A stretch of 64,000 nucleotides of DNA from Methylobacterium sp. WSM2598 (GCF_000379105.1 NZ_KB900609.1:3114274-3178273), one strand, 5' to 3'. Counted from the stretch's first letter, positions 9,448 to 18,398 are shown. Notes: generated by a model not told the origin, from the letters alone. Made by a program: numbers and translations.

Positions 9448-10335
9448 CTACAGCACCGGGACGCCGCGCTGCTTGGCGTGGTCGCCCGGCTCGACGTGGA
9501 TCGACACCACGGCGCCGGGCAGCGCGGCCTCGATCGCCTCCTCCAGGCGGTCGCAGATCGCGTGCGACTCCGCCACCGTCATCTCGCCCGGCACGACGAG
9601 GTGGAAATCGATGAAGGTCGCCTGGCCGGCGTGGCGCGTGCGCACGTCGTGCGCCTCGAGGGCGCCCGCCCCGTGCTCGGAGATCAGGCCGCGGATCTGC
9701 TCCAGCATCTCGGGGGCGGCCGCCTGGTCCATCAGGCCGTTGACCGAGTCCCGCACCATCCCCCAGCCCGACCACAGGATGTTGAGCGCGACCAGCGCGG
9801 CGATGGCCGGGTCGAGGAGGAGCCAGCCGGTCGCGGTGGTGAGGCCGACGCCCGCGAGCACGCCGACCGAGGTCACGACGTCGGACATCACGTGGCGGCC
9901 GTCCGCGACCAGGGCCGGCGAGCGCCACGCCCGGCCGCGGCGCAGCAGCATCCAAGCCCAGGCGGCGTTGACGACGGTCGCCGCGCCGTTCACGGCCAGT
10001 CCGAGCAGGGGCAGGTCGATCGCCTTCGGGGCGAGATAGGCCTCGTAGGCGTCCTTCAGGATCATGATCGCCGCGACCACGATCAGCGCCCCCTCGATCA
10101 CCGCCGAGAAGTACTCGGCCTTGTGGTGGCCGTAGGGGTGTTCCTGGTCGGCCGGCTGGGCGGCCACGCGCAGGGCGACGAAGGCGGTGGCGGCCGCCAC
10201 GACGTTGACGATGCTCTCGAGCGCGTCCGAGTAGAGCGCGAGGCTGCCCGTGAGCCACCACGCGCCGAACTTCAGGGCGAGCACGACGATCCCGAGCCCC
10301 GTGCTCACCAGGGCCGCGGCCTGCGCGCGTTCCAT
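9448..10335 (-). CDS. Cation diffusion facilitator family transporter
   Basis: 295 residues, proton-coupled efflux of divalent metal across the inner membrane. Helix 2 has LYSDALESIVN, a loop has HPYGHHKAEYFSAVIEG, and helix 5 has ADGRHVMSDVVTSVGV, together giving the usual Asp/Asp and His/Asp metal site. Unlike the shorter transporter upstream it keeps the cytoplasmic dimerisation domain (HAGQATFIDFHLVVPGEM; SIHVEP). The ATG at 10,335 (MERAQAAAL) is chosen over an upstream in-frame start. Likely Zn, Fe or Mn; FieF-like, but the metal cannot be decided. Confidence 0.92.
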   Translation of the reverse strand: MERAQAAALVSTGLGIVVLALKFGAWWLTGSLALYSDALESIVNVVAAATAFVALRVAAQPADQEHPYGHHKAEYFSAVIEGALIVVAAIMILKDAYEAYLAPKAIDLPLLGLAVNGAATVVNAAWAWMLLRRGRAWRSPALVADGRHVMSDVVTSVGVLAGVGLTTATGWLLLDPAIAALVALNILWSGWGMVRDSVNGLMDQAAAPEMLEQIRGLISEHGAGALEAHDVRTRHAGQATFIDFHLVVPGEMTVAESHAICDRLEEAIEAALPGAVVSIHVEPGDHAKQRGVPVL

Positions 10336-10420
10336 CTCACGAATTCCATCGGCGACGCCCCGGCCGGGCGGGGCGCCGGCCTCATAAGCGGCGCTCCCCC
10401 GGGAAGGCCACGGCACATGT

Positions 10421-10436
10421 CTTAGCCGGGGCTAAG
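10421..10436. terminator. Small inverted repeat upstream of the CDF gene
   Basis: CTTAGC-CGGG-GCTAAG forms a 6-bp stem with a 4-base loop between two divergently placed minus-strand genes. There is no T-run, so its role as a terminator is weak. Confidence 0.25.
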
Positions 10437-10495
10437 CCCCCGCCGGAAGCGGGGCGGGATGATCGCCGCCGCGCCGGTGGCGCCGGCGGCGAGGC

Positions 10496-10696
10496 TCAGG
10501 AGACGGCCGGGGCGCCCCGGCGCGCCTCCTCCCGCACGCGGCTCACCTGCGCGCGCGCCCGCGCGGCGGCCGCCTTGCGGGCGTAGTGGCGGCGCAGGAA
10601 GCCGAAATGGGCCGAGGCGGCGAGCGCCTCCAGGCGCTCGGCCTCGCATTCCCACCAGGTCACCAGCTCCGCATCGAGCGTCGGATGGTTCGACAT
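10496..10696 (-). CDS. Small hypothetical protein
   Basis: 66 residues, highly charged and helical, Ala/Arg-rich in the second half ([16 protein letters not shown]). The start ATG is preceded by a good GGAGGGATCC ribosome site with 9-base spacing, which is why I accept this short gene. No family recognised. It diverges from queA. Confidence 0.6.
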   Translation of the reverse strand: MSNHPTLDAELVTWWECEAERLEALAASAHFGFLRRHYARKAAAARARAQVSRVREEARRGAPAVS

Positions 10697-10796
10697 CGCC
10701 AGGATCCCTCCTTCGCGGCTGCCTCTAGATGGCGCGGGCGCGCCGGCCGCGCCACCGGGCATTGATCCGCAGGGCCGATCCGTGCTGTTGGCCCCC

Positions 10797-11885
10797 ATGC
10801 GCGTGGATCTGTTCGATTTCGACCTGCCGGAGGCGCTGATCGCGCTGCGCCCGGTCGAGCCCCGGGACGCGGCCCGCCTGCTGCGCGTCGCGCCGGGCCA
10901 CCCCCTGGCCGAGGCCCGGGTGCGCGACCTGCCCGCCCTGCTGCGGCCGGGCGACTGCCTCGTCTTCAACGACACCAGGGTGATCCCGGCCCGCCTGCGC
11001 GGCCTGCGCGCCCGTCCGGACGGGTCGAGCGTCCGCGTCGAGGCGATGCTGCACCGGCGCGAGGGGCCGGATTGCTGGCGCGCCTTCGCCCGGCCGGGCA
11101 AGCGCCTGCGCGAGGGCGACCGCATCCGCTTCGGCAGCGGCCGGGACGGGAGCGCCTGCGACCTCGGCCACCTCGACGCGACGGTGGCGGCGCGCGGGGA
11201 GGAGGGCGAGATCACCCTGGCCTTCGATCTCGCGGGCGCCTTCCTGGACGAGGCGGTGGCGCGGCTCGGGGAACTGCCCCTGCCGCCCTACATCGCCGGC
11301 CGGCGCCCGGCGGATGCCCGCGACGCCGCCGATTACCAGACCGTCTACGCCCGCGAGCCCGGGGCCGTGGCGGCGCCGACCGCGGGCCTGCACTTCACGC
11401 CCGACCTCCTGGCGCGGCTCGGCGCGGCCGGGATCGGCGAGGCCCGCCTCACGCTGCATGTCGGGGCCGGCACCTTCCTGCCCGTGAAGGCGCAGGACAC
11501 CGAGGCCCACCGCATGCACGCCGAGATCGGCGAGATCACGCCCGGCACGGCGGCGCGGCTCAACCGGGCGCGCGCCGAGGGCGGGCGGATCGTGGCGGTC
11601 GGCACCACCTCGCTGCGCCTCCTCGAATCCGCCGCCGAGCCCGACGGTACGATCCGGCCCTTCGCGGGGGCGACCGACATCTTCATCACGCCGGGCTACC
11701 GCTTCCGGGCGGTGGACGTCCTGATGACGAATTTCCACCTGCCGCGCTCGACCCTGTTCATGCTGGTGAGCGCCTTCGCGGGGCTCGAGACGATGCGGGC
11801 GGCCTACGCGCACGCCGTCGCGCAGGGTTACCGCTTCTACTCCTACGGGGACGCGAGCCTCCTGTTCCGGGCCGAGGGCCGATGA
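10797..11885 (+). CDS. queA: tRNA preQ1(34) S-adenosylmethionine ribosyltransferase-isomerase
   Basis: Transfers the ribosyl part of S-adenosylmethionine to preQ1 at tRNA position 34, giving epoxyqueuosine. The 362 residues are full length from [11 protein letters not shown]. Family blocks visible: [27 protein letters not shown]-like [43 protein letters not shown] and [17 protein letters not shown]. An ATG at 10,782 is in frame, but the shorter start matches the family. Stop overlaps the tgt start as ATGA, so the two queuosine genes are co-transcribed and coupled. Confidence 0.96.
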   Translation: MRVDLFDFDLPEALIALRPVEPRDAARLLRVAPGHPLAEARVRDLPALLRPGDCLVFNDTRVIPARLRGLRARPDGSSVRVEAMLHRREGPDCWRAFARPGKRLREGDRIRFGSGRDGSACDLGHLDATVAARGEEGEITLAFDLAGAFLDEAVARLGELPLPPYIAGRRPADARDAADYQTVYAREPGAVAAPTAGLHFTPDLLARLGAAGIGEARLTLHVGAGTFLPVKAQDTEAHRMHAEIGEITPGTAARLNRARAEGGRIVAVGTTSLRLLESAAEPDGTIRPFAGATDIFITPGYRFRAVDVLMTNFHLPRSTLFMLVSAFAGLETMRAAYAHAVAQGYRFYSYGDASLLFRAEGR

Positions 11886-13018
11886 CCGACAGCTTCCGCT
11901 TCACCGTCGCGGCGACCGACGGCGCCGCCCGCACCGGCGAGATCCGCATGCCGCGCGGCGTCATCCGCACCCCGGCCTTCATGCCGGTGGGCACGGCCGG
12001 CACCGTCAAGGCGATGTATCCCGAGCAGGTGAAGGCGCTCGGCGCCGACGTCGTGCTCGGCAACACCTACCACCTGATGCTGCGCCCCGGCGCCGAGCGG
12101 GTGGCGCGGCTCGGCGGGCTCCACGCCTTCATGCAGTGGCCCTACCCGATCCTCACCGATTCCGGCGGCTTCCAGGTCATGTCCCTGTCGGGCCTGCGCA
12201 GGCTCGACGAGACCGGGGTGACGTTCCAGTCGCATCTCGACGGCAGCGCCCACGTGCTGACCCCCGAGCGCTCGATCGCGATCCAGGGCCTGCTCGGCTC
12301 CGACATCCAGATGCAGCTCGACGAGTGCGTGCGGCTCCCGGCCGAGCCGGCGGCGATCGAGCGCGCCATGCGCCTGTCGCTGCGCTGGGCCGAGCGCTGC
12401 CGCATCGCCTTCGGCGAGCAGCCGGGGCGGGCCCTGTTCGGCATCGTGCAGGGCGGGGACGTCCCGGCCCTGCGCGTCGAGAGCGCGCGGGCCCTGGTCG
12501 GCCTCGACCTCAAGGGCTACGCCATCGGGGGCTTGGCGGTGGGGGAGCCGCAGAGCACCATGCTGGCGATGATCGAGGCGGTGGAGCCCCACCTGCCGGC
12601 GGCCAAGCCCCGCTACCTGATGGGGGTGGGCACGCCCGACGACATCGTGGAGGCGGTGCGCCGCGGGATCGACATGTTCGACTGCGTGATGCCGACCCGC
12701 GCCGGCCGGCACGGCATGGTCTACACCCGGCACGGCCGCATGAACCTGCGCAACGCCCGCTTCGCCGAGGACGCCGCGCCCCTCGACCCGGATTCCGCCT
12801 GCCCGGCCGCCCACCTCTACAGCAAGGCCTATCTCCACCACCTCGTGCGGGCGGGCGAGATCCTCGGCATGATGCTGCTCACCTGGAACAACCTGTCCTA
12901 CTACCAGGACCTGATGGCGGGCCTGCGCCGGGCCATCGCGGCAGGGCGGCTCGACGATTTCGTCGGCGAGACCCGCGAGGGCTGGGCGCGCGCCGAGCGC
13001 GACCGGGCGGGCGGCTGA
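11882..13018 (+). CDS. tgt: tRNA-guanine transglycosylase, with altered zinc site
   Basis: Exchanges guanine 34 for preQ1 in tRNAs with GUN anticodons, the step before QueA. 378 residues. Catalytic and binding blocks: [11 protein letters not shown] (first Asp), GGLAVGEP, and [16 protein letters not shown] (second Asp). The zinc segment, which in family members I know reads CxCxxC, is [16 protein letters not shown] here. Only one cysteine remains, with Ser and Ala where the others would be; the downstream His is kept in AYLHHL. The protein may bind zinc differently or not at all. Overlaps queA by four bases. Confidence 0.95.
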   Translation: MTDSFRFTVAATDGAARTGEIRMPRGVIRTPAFMPVGTAGTVKAMYPEQVKALGADVVLGNTYHLMLRPGAERVARLGGLHAFMQWPYPILTDSGGFQVMSLSGLRRLDETGVTFQSHLDGSAHVLTPERSIAIQGLLGSDIQMQLDECVRLPAEPAAIERAMRLSLRWAERCRIAFGEQPGRALFGIVQGGDVPALRVESARALVGLDLKGYAIGGLAVGEPQSTMLAMIEAVEPHLPAAKPRYLMGVGTPDDIVEAVRRGIDMFDCVMPTRAGRHGMVYTRHGRMNLRNARFAEDAAPLDPDSACPAAHLYSKAYLHHLVRAGEILGMMLLTWNNLSYYQDLMAGLRRAIAAGRLDDFVGETREGWARAERDRAGG

Positions 13019-13147
13019 TCCGGGATCCGCTTGATCGAAGCGGATCCCGGATCACGCGCCTGCGCGGCGCCTGAGCGCGGCGCCTGAGCGAAGCCGACAT
13101 CCGCATGGCCGATATGGGAGATGGCGAAGCCATCGACCGGATGTCGG
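13017..13147. repeat. Composite palindromic intergenic element
   Basis: Between the convergent tgt and SGNH-like genes. The first part is a perfect 16-bp inverted repeat (13,017-13,032 with 13,038-13,053, loop GATCG; arm GATCCGGGATCCGCTT). Then comes a short direct repeat of GCGCCTGAGCG. The second part is an outer inverted repeat CCGACATCCG (13,094-13,103) with CGGATGTCGG (13,138-13,147) enclosing GATGGC-GAA-GCCATC. It could act as a bidirectional terminator; its composite form also suggests a REP-like interspersed element. Confidence 0.7.
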
Positions 13148-13168
13148 ATGAGGGAGGCGGCGCGCCGG

Positions 13169-14254
13169 TCAGCCTTGGGGCGGGCGGGCGAGCACCCGGT
13201 AGACGCCCTCGGGATCGTCCGCGCCCGTGGCGACGGCCCGCCGCAGCCCGTCGAGCACCCGCTCGGCGATGGGCAGCCGGTAATGCAGGGCGTCCCAGTA
13301 ATTCGCGTCCCGGGCCGTGACCGGGGAGGGGATGCGGAAATCCACGACCGTGGCGCCGTGGCGCCGGCCGATCGCCGCGACCTCCTCCTTGCAGGCGGCC
13401 TCCTGCGCGGCCTCCGGCGAGCCCGGCCGCGGCTGGACGGCGACGTGGGCCGGCATGAAGGCCGCCACCTTGAGCGCGTCGGAGGGGGCCGCGGCGAGGA
13501 ACCCGTCGAGCCAGACGAGGGCCGGGAAGGTCCGGCCAGGAGCAGCAGGTTGCGGGGCGGTTGGCAGCTGGGCGGCGGCCATGGCGCGGATGTGCGCGGC
13601 GGCGCGGGCCGCGTCGTAGGTGGCTTCCGGCGGCGTGAACACCTCGTAGCCGTCGCCGCGGATCCGCTCGCGCATCCGCCCGAGGCGGTGCAGGAGCACC
13701 CGGCCGGCGATCTCCAGGCTCTGGAGGTTCCACTGCGCGAGGAGGCCGCGCCACGGCGCATCCTCGCCGTAGAGCCAGGGCGGGAAGGGGCGGAAGGTGA
13801 GCCGCTTCTCGTCCGCCGCGGGGTCGCACCAGCTCGCGTCGAGCCCGAGGATCACCGCCCGCGCCCGCACCCGGCCGAGGAAGAAGCGGGCGAGCTGCAT
13901 CTGCTCCCACGGCGTCGCGGCGTTCATGGCGAGGTTGGCGAAGCGCCCCGGGAAGGCGCGCCCGAGCGCCTGGGGGTCGAGGAGCCGCGCCGTCGAGGTG
14001 CCGAACACGGCGGCGTCGAAGGCACCGCCGCGCACGATCTGCGGGTACATGAAGCGCTGGTTGAGGTCCATGACCGGCCCCGGCCGGCGCCCGGGCGCGG
14101 CGCGCAGGCCGTAGGGGTCCATCGCGGCGATGAACACGAACGCCGCCGCGCCGGCGGCGGCGGCCGTGCCCAGGGCGAGGCCGAGGAAGCGGCGCCAGGC
14201 GGCGGGCGGCGCGGGGTCGGGACGGGGATCGCTCGGGGGCGCGGGGCGGGTCAC
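13169..14254 (-). CDS. Membrane-anchored SGNH-hydrolase-like protein
   Basis: 361 residues. One N-terminal membrane helix (about 22-43) places the rest in the periplasm. FGTSTARLL (about 84-92) sits where SGNH esterases have their nucleophile-bearing block, and NYWDALHYRLP near residue 330 resembles the final Asp-x-x-His block. The N-terminal MDPYGL after the helix is typical of alginate-acetyltransferase-like and DUF1574-like proteins. A role in modifying an exported polysaccharide is an inference. Its promoter region abuts tRNA-Lys. Confidence 0.6.
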   Translation of the reverse strand: MTRPAPPSDPRPDPAPPAAWRRFLGLALGTAAAAGAAAFVFIAAMDPYGLRAAPGRRPGPVMDLNQRFMYPQIVRGGAFDAAVFGTSTARLLDPQALGRAFPGRFANLAMNAATPWEQMQLARFFLGRVRARAVILGLDASWCDPAADEKRLTFRPFPPWLYGEDAPWRGLLAQWNLQSLEIAGRVLLHRLGRMRERIRGDGYEVFTPPEATYDAARAAAHIRAMAAAQLPTAPQPAAPGRTFPALVWLDGFLAAAPSDALKVAAFMPAHVAVQPRPGSPEAAQEAACKEEVAAIGRRHGATVVDFRIPSPVTARDANYWDALHYRLPIAERVLDGLRRAVATGADDPEGVYRVLARPPQG

Positions 14255-14355
14255 GCCCCTCGTTCGGCGGTTGACCCGGCGGCGTCAACCCCCTACATCG
14301 GCGCCTGCTCCGCTCACGGATCACCGGGCTCCCCGCGCCGGGCCCGCGCGGAAGC

Positions 14356-14431
14356 GAGCGCGTAGCTCAGCTGGTAGAGCAACGGACTTTTAATCTGTAG
14401 GTCCTGGGTTCGAGTCCCAGCGCGCTCACCA
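14356..14431 (+). tRNA. tRNA-Lys (anticodon UUU)
   Basis: A 76-base cloverleaf with encoded CCA. Acceptor stem GAGCGCG pairs with CGCGCTC, D-arm GCTCAGCTGGTAGAGC, anticodon loop CTTTTAA (anticodon TTT), T-loop GGGTTCGAGTCCC. The phage integrase gene starts about 100 bp beyond its 3' end, so it is the likely integration target. Confidence 0.97.
14388..14431. other. Probable prophage attachment site (attL) in the tRNA-Lys 3' half
   Basis: Inferred from position: a tyrosine integrase gene points at the 3' end of tRNA-Lys, the usual target of this enzyme class, and all genes beyond are phage genes. The matching attR must lie outside the window, so the core cannot be defined. Confidence 0.45.
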
Positions 14432-14526
14432 GATTCTCCTTACTTTGCAAGGGGTTGTCGATTTTGCTGGCTGCGGCCAGTGCCGGCCTGTGTCCAAGAA
14501 TTGGCAACGTGTGTCCAAACGCCACC

Positions 14527-15786
14527 TCAGCGGTGCGTCGAGTGGCCGGTGCCGAACAGGTTGGCGCGGGTCTCCTTCCACGCCTCCTCCAGCTTGCGCA
14601 TCCCGTTCACCGCAAGCCGGCGCTTGTTCACGTCGCGGGCATAGTGGCGCACCATCTGCTCGCTCATCTCAACGATCGCCGAGACCTCGGCCTCGGTGTT
14701 GCCGGCCTCGAGCAGCATGTTGACGGCGTTCTTGCGCAGGCCATGGAAGACGAATCCCGCCTCGCGCAGGCGTGCCATCGCCGCCCTCTTGGCCGGGGAC
14801 GCCGTGGTGGGCTGGCCCTTGGCATTGATGCCCGTGAAGTCCCGCTGCCAGGCCGTGCGATAGGCCCCCAGCGTCCAAGGCAGGCCATCCTCCCGCAGGT
14901 GCAGCGCCGGATGGTCGATGTGCATGTGAGTGAGGATGTCCCGGTACTCCGAGTGGATCGGGACGAAGACGTGGGCGCCCGTCTTGCGGGCGATCATCTC
15001 GATCGCGTTGGCGCCCACCGCCGGCCGGCGCATGGGAATCACGTCGATCGAGCGCTGGCCCGTGTAGAGCGCGGAGTACACCGGCAGGTGAAGGCCCGGG
15101 CGGGCGTGCTCGAAGAAGGCCTCGAACGCCCAGTCGGTCCAGGGCACGTGCGGCTCGACCGTGTGCGCGACCTTCTCGGTACCCTTAGCGACGTTTGCCG
15201 TGCAGAAGCCGCGCGGAATGCCGAAGGACAGGAGCTTCGAGAGGACGGATCGGTAATAGCGCGCCACGGCCGGTGTGGCGGCGCGCGCATCGATCGCCTC
15301 CTGCGCGTCGACGGCCGTCAGCGCCGCCACCGGATGGTCGCCCCAGTCCTGGCGGATCACCCGCAGGTGGCGGTCATAGTCGCGCTTCGTCAGCTCCGAG
15401 AGCTTCGCGTAGGCGGGATGAGCGAGGTAGAGGTCGATCAGCGCCCCGAAGGTCTTGCGCTCGCTCCCGTCCGCCGTGCGGTCGCGCCGCTCGGCCGCGT
15501 CGACAGCCGTCCAGAACGCTGCGGGCCCGCCCTCGCCACGCGGTGCCGGCAGTGGATGGGCGCGCCCGGTCGCGCCGGTCCAAGTCCACGTCCAGTGCTC
15601 GCCCCGCCGCTCGGCGCTCAGCCCTTCGCACTGCCGACATCGGCGCCAGAAGGCGTCATCCCGCGGATCGTCCGGGATCGGTACCACCGGCCACGCCCGC
15701 GGCGTGCCGCGAAATTTCTCGTAGGAGTAGTACATCCGCCCGGTCGGATTCGGACGGCCGCGGACGTGGCGCGGCAGGTCAACCAT
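14527..15786 (-). CDS. int: Tyrosine-type site-specific integrase
   Basis: 419 residues. N-terminal DNA-binding part with a Cys pair (FWRRCRQCEG), then a SAM-like core-binding domain (about 105-200; LTKRDYDRHLRVIRQ) and a catalytic domain. The catalytic residues fit: Arg in YTGQRSIDVI, His-x-x-Arg in VFHGLRKNAV, and Tyr in QMVRHYARDV. The ATG at 15,786 overlaps the end of the excisionase-like gene, so it is the last gene of the left operon. It integrates and, with the upstream protein, probably excises the prophage at tRNA-Lys. Confidence 0.95.
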   Translation of the reverse strand: MVDLPRHVRGRPNPTGRMYYSYEKFRGTPRAWPVVPIPDDPRDDAFWRRCRQCEGLSAERRGEHWTWTWTGATGRAHPLPAPRGEGGPAAFWTAVDAAERRDRTADGSERKTFGALIDLYLAHPAYAKLSELTKRDYDRHLRVIRQDWGDHPVAALTAVDAQEAIDARAATPAVARYYRSVLSKLLSFGIPRGFCTANVAKGTEKVAHTVEPHVPWTDWAFEAFFEHARPGLHLPVYSALYTGQRSIDVIPMRRPAVGANAIEMIARKTGAHVFVPIHSEYRDILTHMHIDHPALHLREDGLPWTLGAYRTAWQRDFTGINAKGQPTTASPAKRAAMARLREAGFVFHGLRKNAVNMLLEAGNTEAEVSAIVEMSEQMVRHYARDVNKRRLAVNGMRKLEEAWKETRANLFGTGHSTHR

Positions 15787-16105
15787 TCCGGCGCCGCTCC
15801 TCGGCCTCACGCGCAATCGCTCCCAGGCTCTTTGCGGGCGCCTTAGATGTCGGCGGTTCGTCGGCGGCGGTCAATTCGGGGAACAGGGTCGGATGTCGGC
15901 GGTGACGCCAGCGGTCGACGGCCTCCAGGTCGTACATGCCGGTGTCCGGGTCCGGCCGTGGAAAGCCGCGCAGGAACAGTCGCGTCTTGCAGGCCTCGAA
16001 AGCCGCAAGGGTCAGGTGCAGCCGGCGCGCCACTTTCTCCGGCGGCACGTCGCCCGGCTCGACGCGAAAGCGGATGACGCAGGCTTGGGGTGCGGTCTTA
16101 GGCAT
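15779..16105 (-). CDS. Excisionase-like small DNA-binding protein
   Basis: 108 residues. The middle part (PPEKVARRLHLTLAAFEACK, LFLRGFPRPDPDTGMYDLEA, VDRWRHRR) has the shape of MerR/Xis-type winged helix proteins that read a short helix-turn-helix then a wing. Position directly before and overlapping the integrase by 8 bases supports a role as recombination directionality factor; this is inference. Start ATG at 16,105 lies inside the previous gene's end. Confidence 0.65.
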   Translation of the reverse strand: MPKTAPQACVIRFRVEPGDVPPEKVARRLHLTLAAFEACKTRLFLRGFPRPDPDTGMYDLEAVDRWRHRRHPTLFPELTAADEPPTSKAPAKSLGAIAREAEERRRNG

Positions 16106-16505
16106 CGCGCGCCCTCCGCCGCTGCACCAGCCGCACCGCCCGCAGGTACGGCCGGCCCGCCAGTACCACCTCGGGCGCCCGCCAGGACGAGCGCCCGGCC
16201 CGCTCCGCAAGGTCCTCCTGGCGGTAGAGGTGAGCGAGGCGGTTGAGGCAGGAGAGGAGCTTGAGGGCGCGGGCGAGAGACCTCTGAAAGCGGAACGCCA
16301 TCCAGAGGTCGTAGACCTCCGCCCCGCGCTGGAGCCGGCGGTTATTGAAGCGCTGGCGGCAGGGCGGGGCGCAGAACTCGCCGTGGCGCATGGAGGGGCG
16401 GAAGGGCTCTCCGCACTCCAGGCAGGTCCGGGGCGCCGGAAGCGGGGCTGTTTCCCGTTCCTGAGCCTTCGGAGCGGGTGAGTTTAAACGCACCGGCGCG
16501 GTCAT
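16098..16505 (-). CDS. Phage zinc-finger-like hypothetical protein
   Basis: 135 residues. A four-cysteine knuckle is visible near the N-terminus: CLECGEPF then EFCAPPCRQRFNNRR, the shape of small treble-clef or HNH-like zinc modules, though catalytic histidines of HNH are not evident. The C-terminal half is a basic helix-rich region. Overlaps both neighbours by a few bases (ATG of the excisionase gene inside its end), so part of the same transcript. Function unknown. Confidence 0.65.
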   Translation of the reverse strand: MTAPVRLNSPAPKAQERETAPLPAPRTCLECGEPFRPSMRHGEFCAPPCRQRFNNRRLQRGAEVYDLWMAFRFQRSLARALKLLSCLNRLAHLYRQEDLAERAGRSSWRAPEVVLAGRPYLRAVRLVQRRRARDA

Positions 16506-16864
16506 GCGGACGGCTCCGGCGCTTGCAGGGGCACGACCTCCGCCAGCGCATCCTCTGCGACCTGGAACGCAGCCATCGCCGCCTCGCTCTCCTCCGCGAC
16601 GGAGTTCAGGATCGCCCGGATAGACCCGAGGGCAGAGCGCAGGACCTCGGCGCTCTCGGCCGGCGTGCGGGGCGCATCAGCATTGATCCGGGCGACCAGG
16701 AAGGCCGCCACCGCGTGAGCGGTCGCGTTGGGCCAGGAGCCCGCGGTGTTGACGGTGAAGACCTCGTGGCCGTCGGCGCAGCGCACGACGCCGACCTCGT
16801 CGGGATTTTCGCTCGGGGCGAGGGGAAGGCGAACGCGGAGACCGGCGAGGATGGGGAAGGTCAT
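16502..16864 (-). CDS. Hypothetical phage protein
   Basis: 120 residues, starting MTFPILAGLRVRLPL. The first half (VRCADGHEVFTVNTAG) suggests a small beta domain; the second half is an acidic helix. No family recognised. The ATG at 16,864 is used rather than the open frame reaching 16,960, which would run into the promoter of the divergent gene. Confidence 0.6.
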   Translation of the reverse strand: MTFPILAGLRVRLPLAPSENPDEVGVVRCADGHEVFTVNTAGSWPNATAHAVAAFLVARINADAPRTPAESAEVLRSALGSIRAILNSVAEESEAAMAAFQVAEDALAEVVPLQAPEPSA

Positions 16865-16950
16865 GCAGGTCGCCCGGCGAGTGTGAGACGCATCACAGTC
16901 GCGAGATGCTGCCAAGCGCAGGGTAATTCTCCCAACCTGGGAGATAAAAC

Positions 16951-17277
16951 ATGAAAGCAATCAAGACGATGATGATGGCGAGCCTCGCCCTCGCGACGCT
17001 GGCCGCTGGCATGAGTGGTGCTGACGCGCGTGGCGGGAGCGGTGGACGCGGTTTCGGCCGAGGCCGCGGGATCGCGGTCGGTGAACCGCACCCCGGCGGG
17101 TTCGGCGGCCACCATGGCGGGTGGGGCCACGGCGGCTTCCACCGGCATGGCGGCTTCTACCCCATCGGCTGGGGCGGCGCGGCCGGTGGGTACCTCATGA
17201 GTTCTTACGGCGGCTACGGCGACTGCGAGATGATCTTCAATCCGTTGAAGAACCGCTACGTGCGAGCCTGTGACTGA
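16951..17277 (+). CDS. Gly/His-rich secreted protein
   Basis: 108 residues on the plus strand inside an otherwise minus-strand operon. A signal peptide (MKAIKTMMMASLALATLAAG, cleavage near ADA-RG) is followed by a Gly/His-rich tract (GGFGGHHGGWGHGGFHRHGG) and a C-terminal part with two cysteines (GDCEMIFN, RYVRACD). Ribosome site GGGAG at 7 bases. The His clusters could bind metal. Similar glycine-rich envelope proteins are common in Rhizobiales hosts, so this may be a bacterial cargo gene carried by the phage. Confidence 0.7.
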   Translation: MKAIKTMMMASLALATLAAGMSGADARGGSGGRGFGRGRGIAVGEPHPGGFGGHHGGWGHGGFHRHGGFYPIGWGGAAGGYLMSSYGGYGDCEMIFNPLKNRYVRACD

Positions 17278-17375
17278 TCGGTTCGCGAGCGAGTGCCGAC
17301 GCACTTGACCGCGAAGGGTCGGCCGCCCCGTCCACATGGTCCAGGAGGGGCGGCCAGTGACGAGGTTGGTCATGG

Positions 17376-17777
17376 TCAGGCCACGTCACGGTGCCGGCCG
17401 AGGCCGTTCGCTTTGGCGGCCTCCGAGCGCCGCGCCGCATAGGCCGGCGCGACCATCGGGTAGTCCGGCGGCAGGCCCCATTTCTGGCGGTAGGCCGCAG
17501 GCGTCAGACCACGGGCAGTCAAATGCCGCTTCAGCGACTGATAGGGCTTGCCGTCCTCAAGGCTGATGATGGCGTCCTCGGTCACGCTCTTGCGGATCGG
17601 GACTGGCGGGACGAGCGGTGCCGGTTCGGGCGCGGGCGGCGCGTCGAGGGCGATGAGGCTGTCGTGCACGCGCGCGATCAGGGCCGGCAGCTCGGCGGCC
17701 GGGATCGGGTTCTTGGTCACGTAGGCGCAGACGAGGTCGGCGGTGCGCTGCAGGGATGGTGAGACAGAGGAGGCCAT
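17376..17777 (-). CDS. MucR/Ros family transcriptional regulator
   Basis: 133 residues. The C-terminal domain is clearly MucR: ISLEDGKPYQSLKRHLTARG, LTPAAYRQKWGLPPDYPMVA, PAYAARRSEAAK. The position normally occupied by the first zinc cysteine (xCLEDG) is Ser here (ISLEDG), as in zinc-less members. N-terminal helix VCAYVTKNPIPAAELPALI is the oligomerisation part. MucR proteins bind AT-rich DNA and repress many alphaproteobacterial promoters. Phage copies may modulate host or prophage genes. The ATG at 17,777 follows a CCGGAGACGCCCGATGG context. Confidence 0.9.
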   Translation of the reverse strand: MASSVSPSLQRTADLVCAYVTKNPIPAAELPALIARVHDSLIALDAPPAPEPAPLVPPVPIRKSVTEDAIISLEDGKPYQSLKRHLTARGLTPAAYRQKWGLPPDYPMVAPAYAARRSEAAKANGLGRHRDVA

Positions 17778-17814
17778 CGGGCGTCTCCGGAGGCGGGAGA
17801 GGGGCGGGGACAGC

Positions 17815-18108
17815 TCAGGCCCGCCCCGCGGCGGGCTGGGCGAGTTGGGGGAGGTGGGCGCACGCGGCCGGATCGGCGTTGAGCTGCGCGGCGAGCGCTG
17901 CATGGTGGCGGAGGCGTTCGGCGAGGATCGCGCCCACGGCGCGGTGGCGCGCGATGCAGAGGTCGGCGAACTGGAGCGCCTCGGCGGGCGTCAAGCCGGC
18001 CGGGCGCTCCTCACCGATGCGCACCAGGACGACGTAGCCGCGTTCGGCCGAGACGCCGAGCCCGCACGTGATCGGGATCCCGGCGTCCGACTCGTGCTCG
18101 GTCAGCAT
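17815..18108 (-). CDS. Hypothetical phage protein
   Basis: 97 residues. N-terminal half (GLGVSAERGYVVLVRIGEER) is probably a short beta sheet, then a helix containing LTPAEALQFADLCIARHRAV, a pattern seen in small phage early proteins. The start overlaps the end of the next gene by 7 bases. Function unknown. Confidence 0.6.
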   Translation of the reverse strand: MLTEHESDAGIPITCGLGVSAERGYVVLVRIGEERPAGLTPAEALQFADLCIARHRAVGAILAERLRHHAALAAQLNADPAACAHLPQLAQPAAGRA

Positions 18109-18398
18109 GCGGGTGCCTCCCGGCGGGCCCGCACCACCTGCGCCTGCCGCACGAGGGCGAGGCCCTCGATGCGGCCGGCAGGCAGGGTGATCGGTATCGG
18201 GCGGCCCGAGAGGATCTGACGCGCGTCGTCGCGGTAGGCCTCGATCTCCGCCTCCGAGAACCCAGCTGCGGCGAGGTGGGCGAAGGTGCAGGCGCCGTCG
18301 GCGGCTTTTCGCTCGCGCATCACGCGCGCCATGTGGGCGATGCGGTCGAGGCGATCGGGGGCGGAGAGAGCAGCGGCGACTTTCGAGGGGGCGGCCAT
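18102..18398 (-). CDS. Hypothetical phage protein
   Basis: 98 residues, helical first two thirds (DRLDRIAHMARVMRERKAAD, LAAAGFSEAEIEAYRDDARQ) resembling small DNA-associated phage proteins with a FSEAEIExY turn. Overlaps its downstream neighbour; 20 bp behind the ssb gene. Function unknown. Confidence 0.6.
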   Translation of the reverse strand: MAAPSKVAAALSAPDRLDRIAHMARVMRERKAADGACTFAHLAAAGFSEAEIEAYRDDARQILSGRPIPITLPAGRIEGLALVRQAQVVRARREAPAC

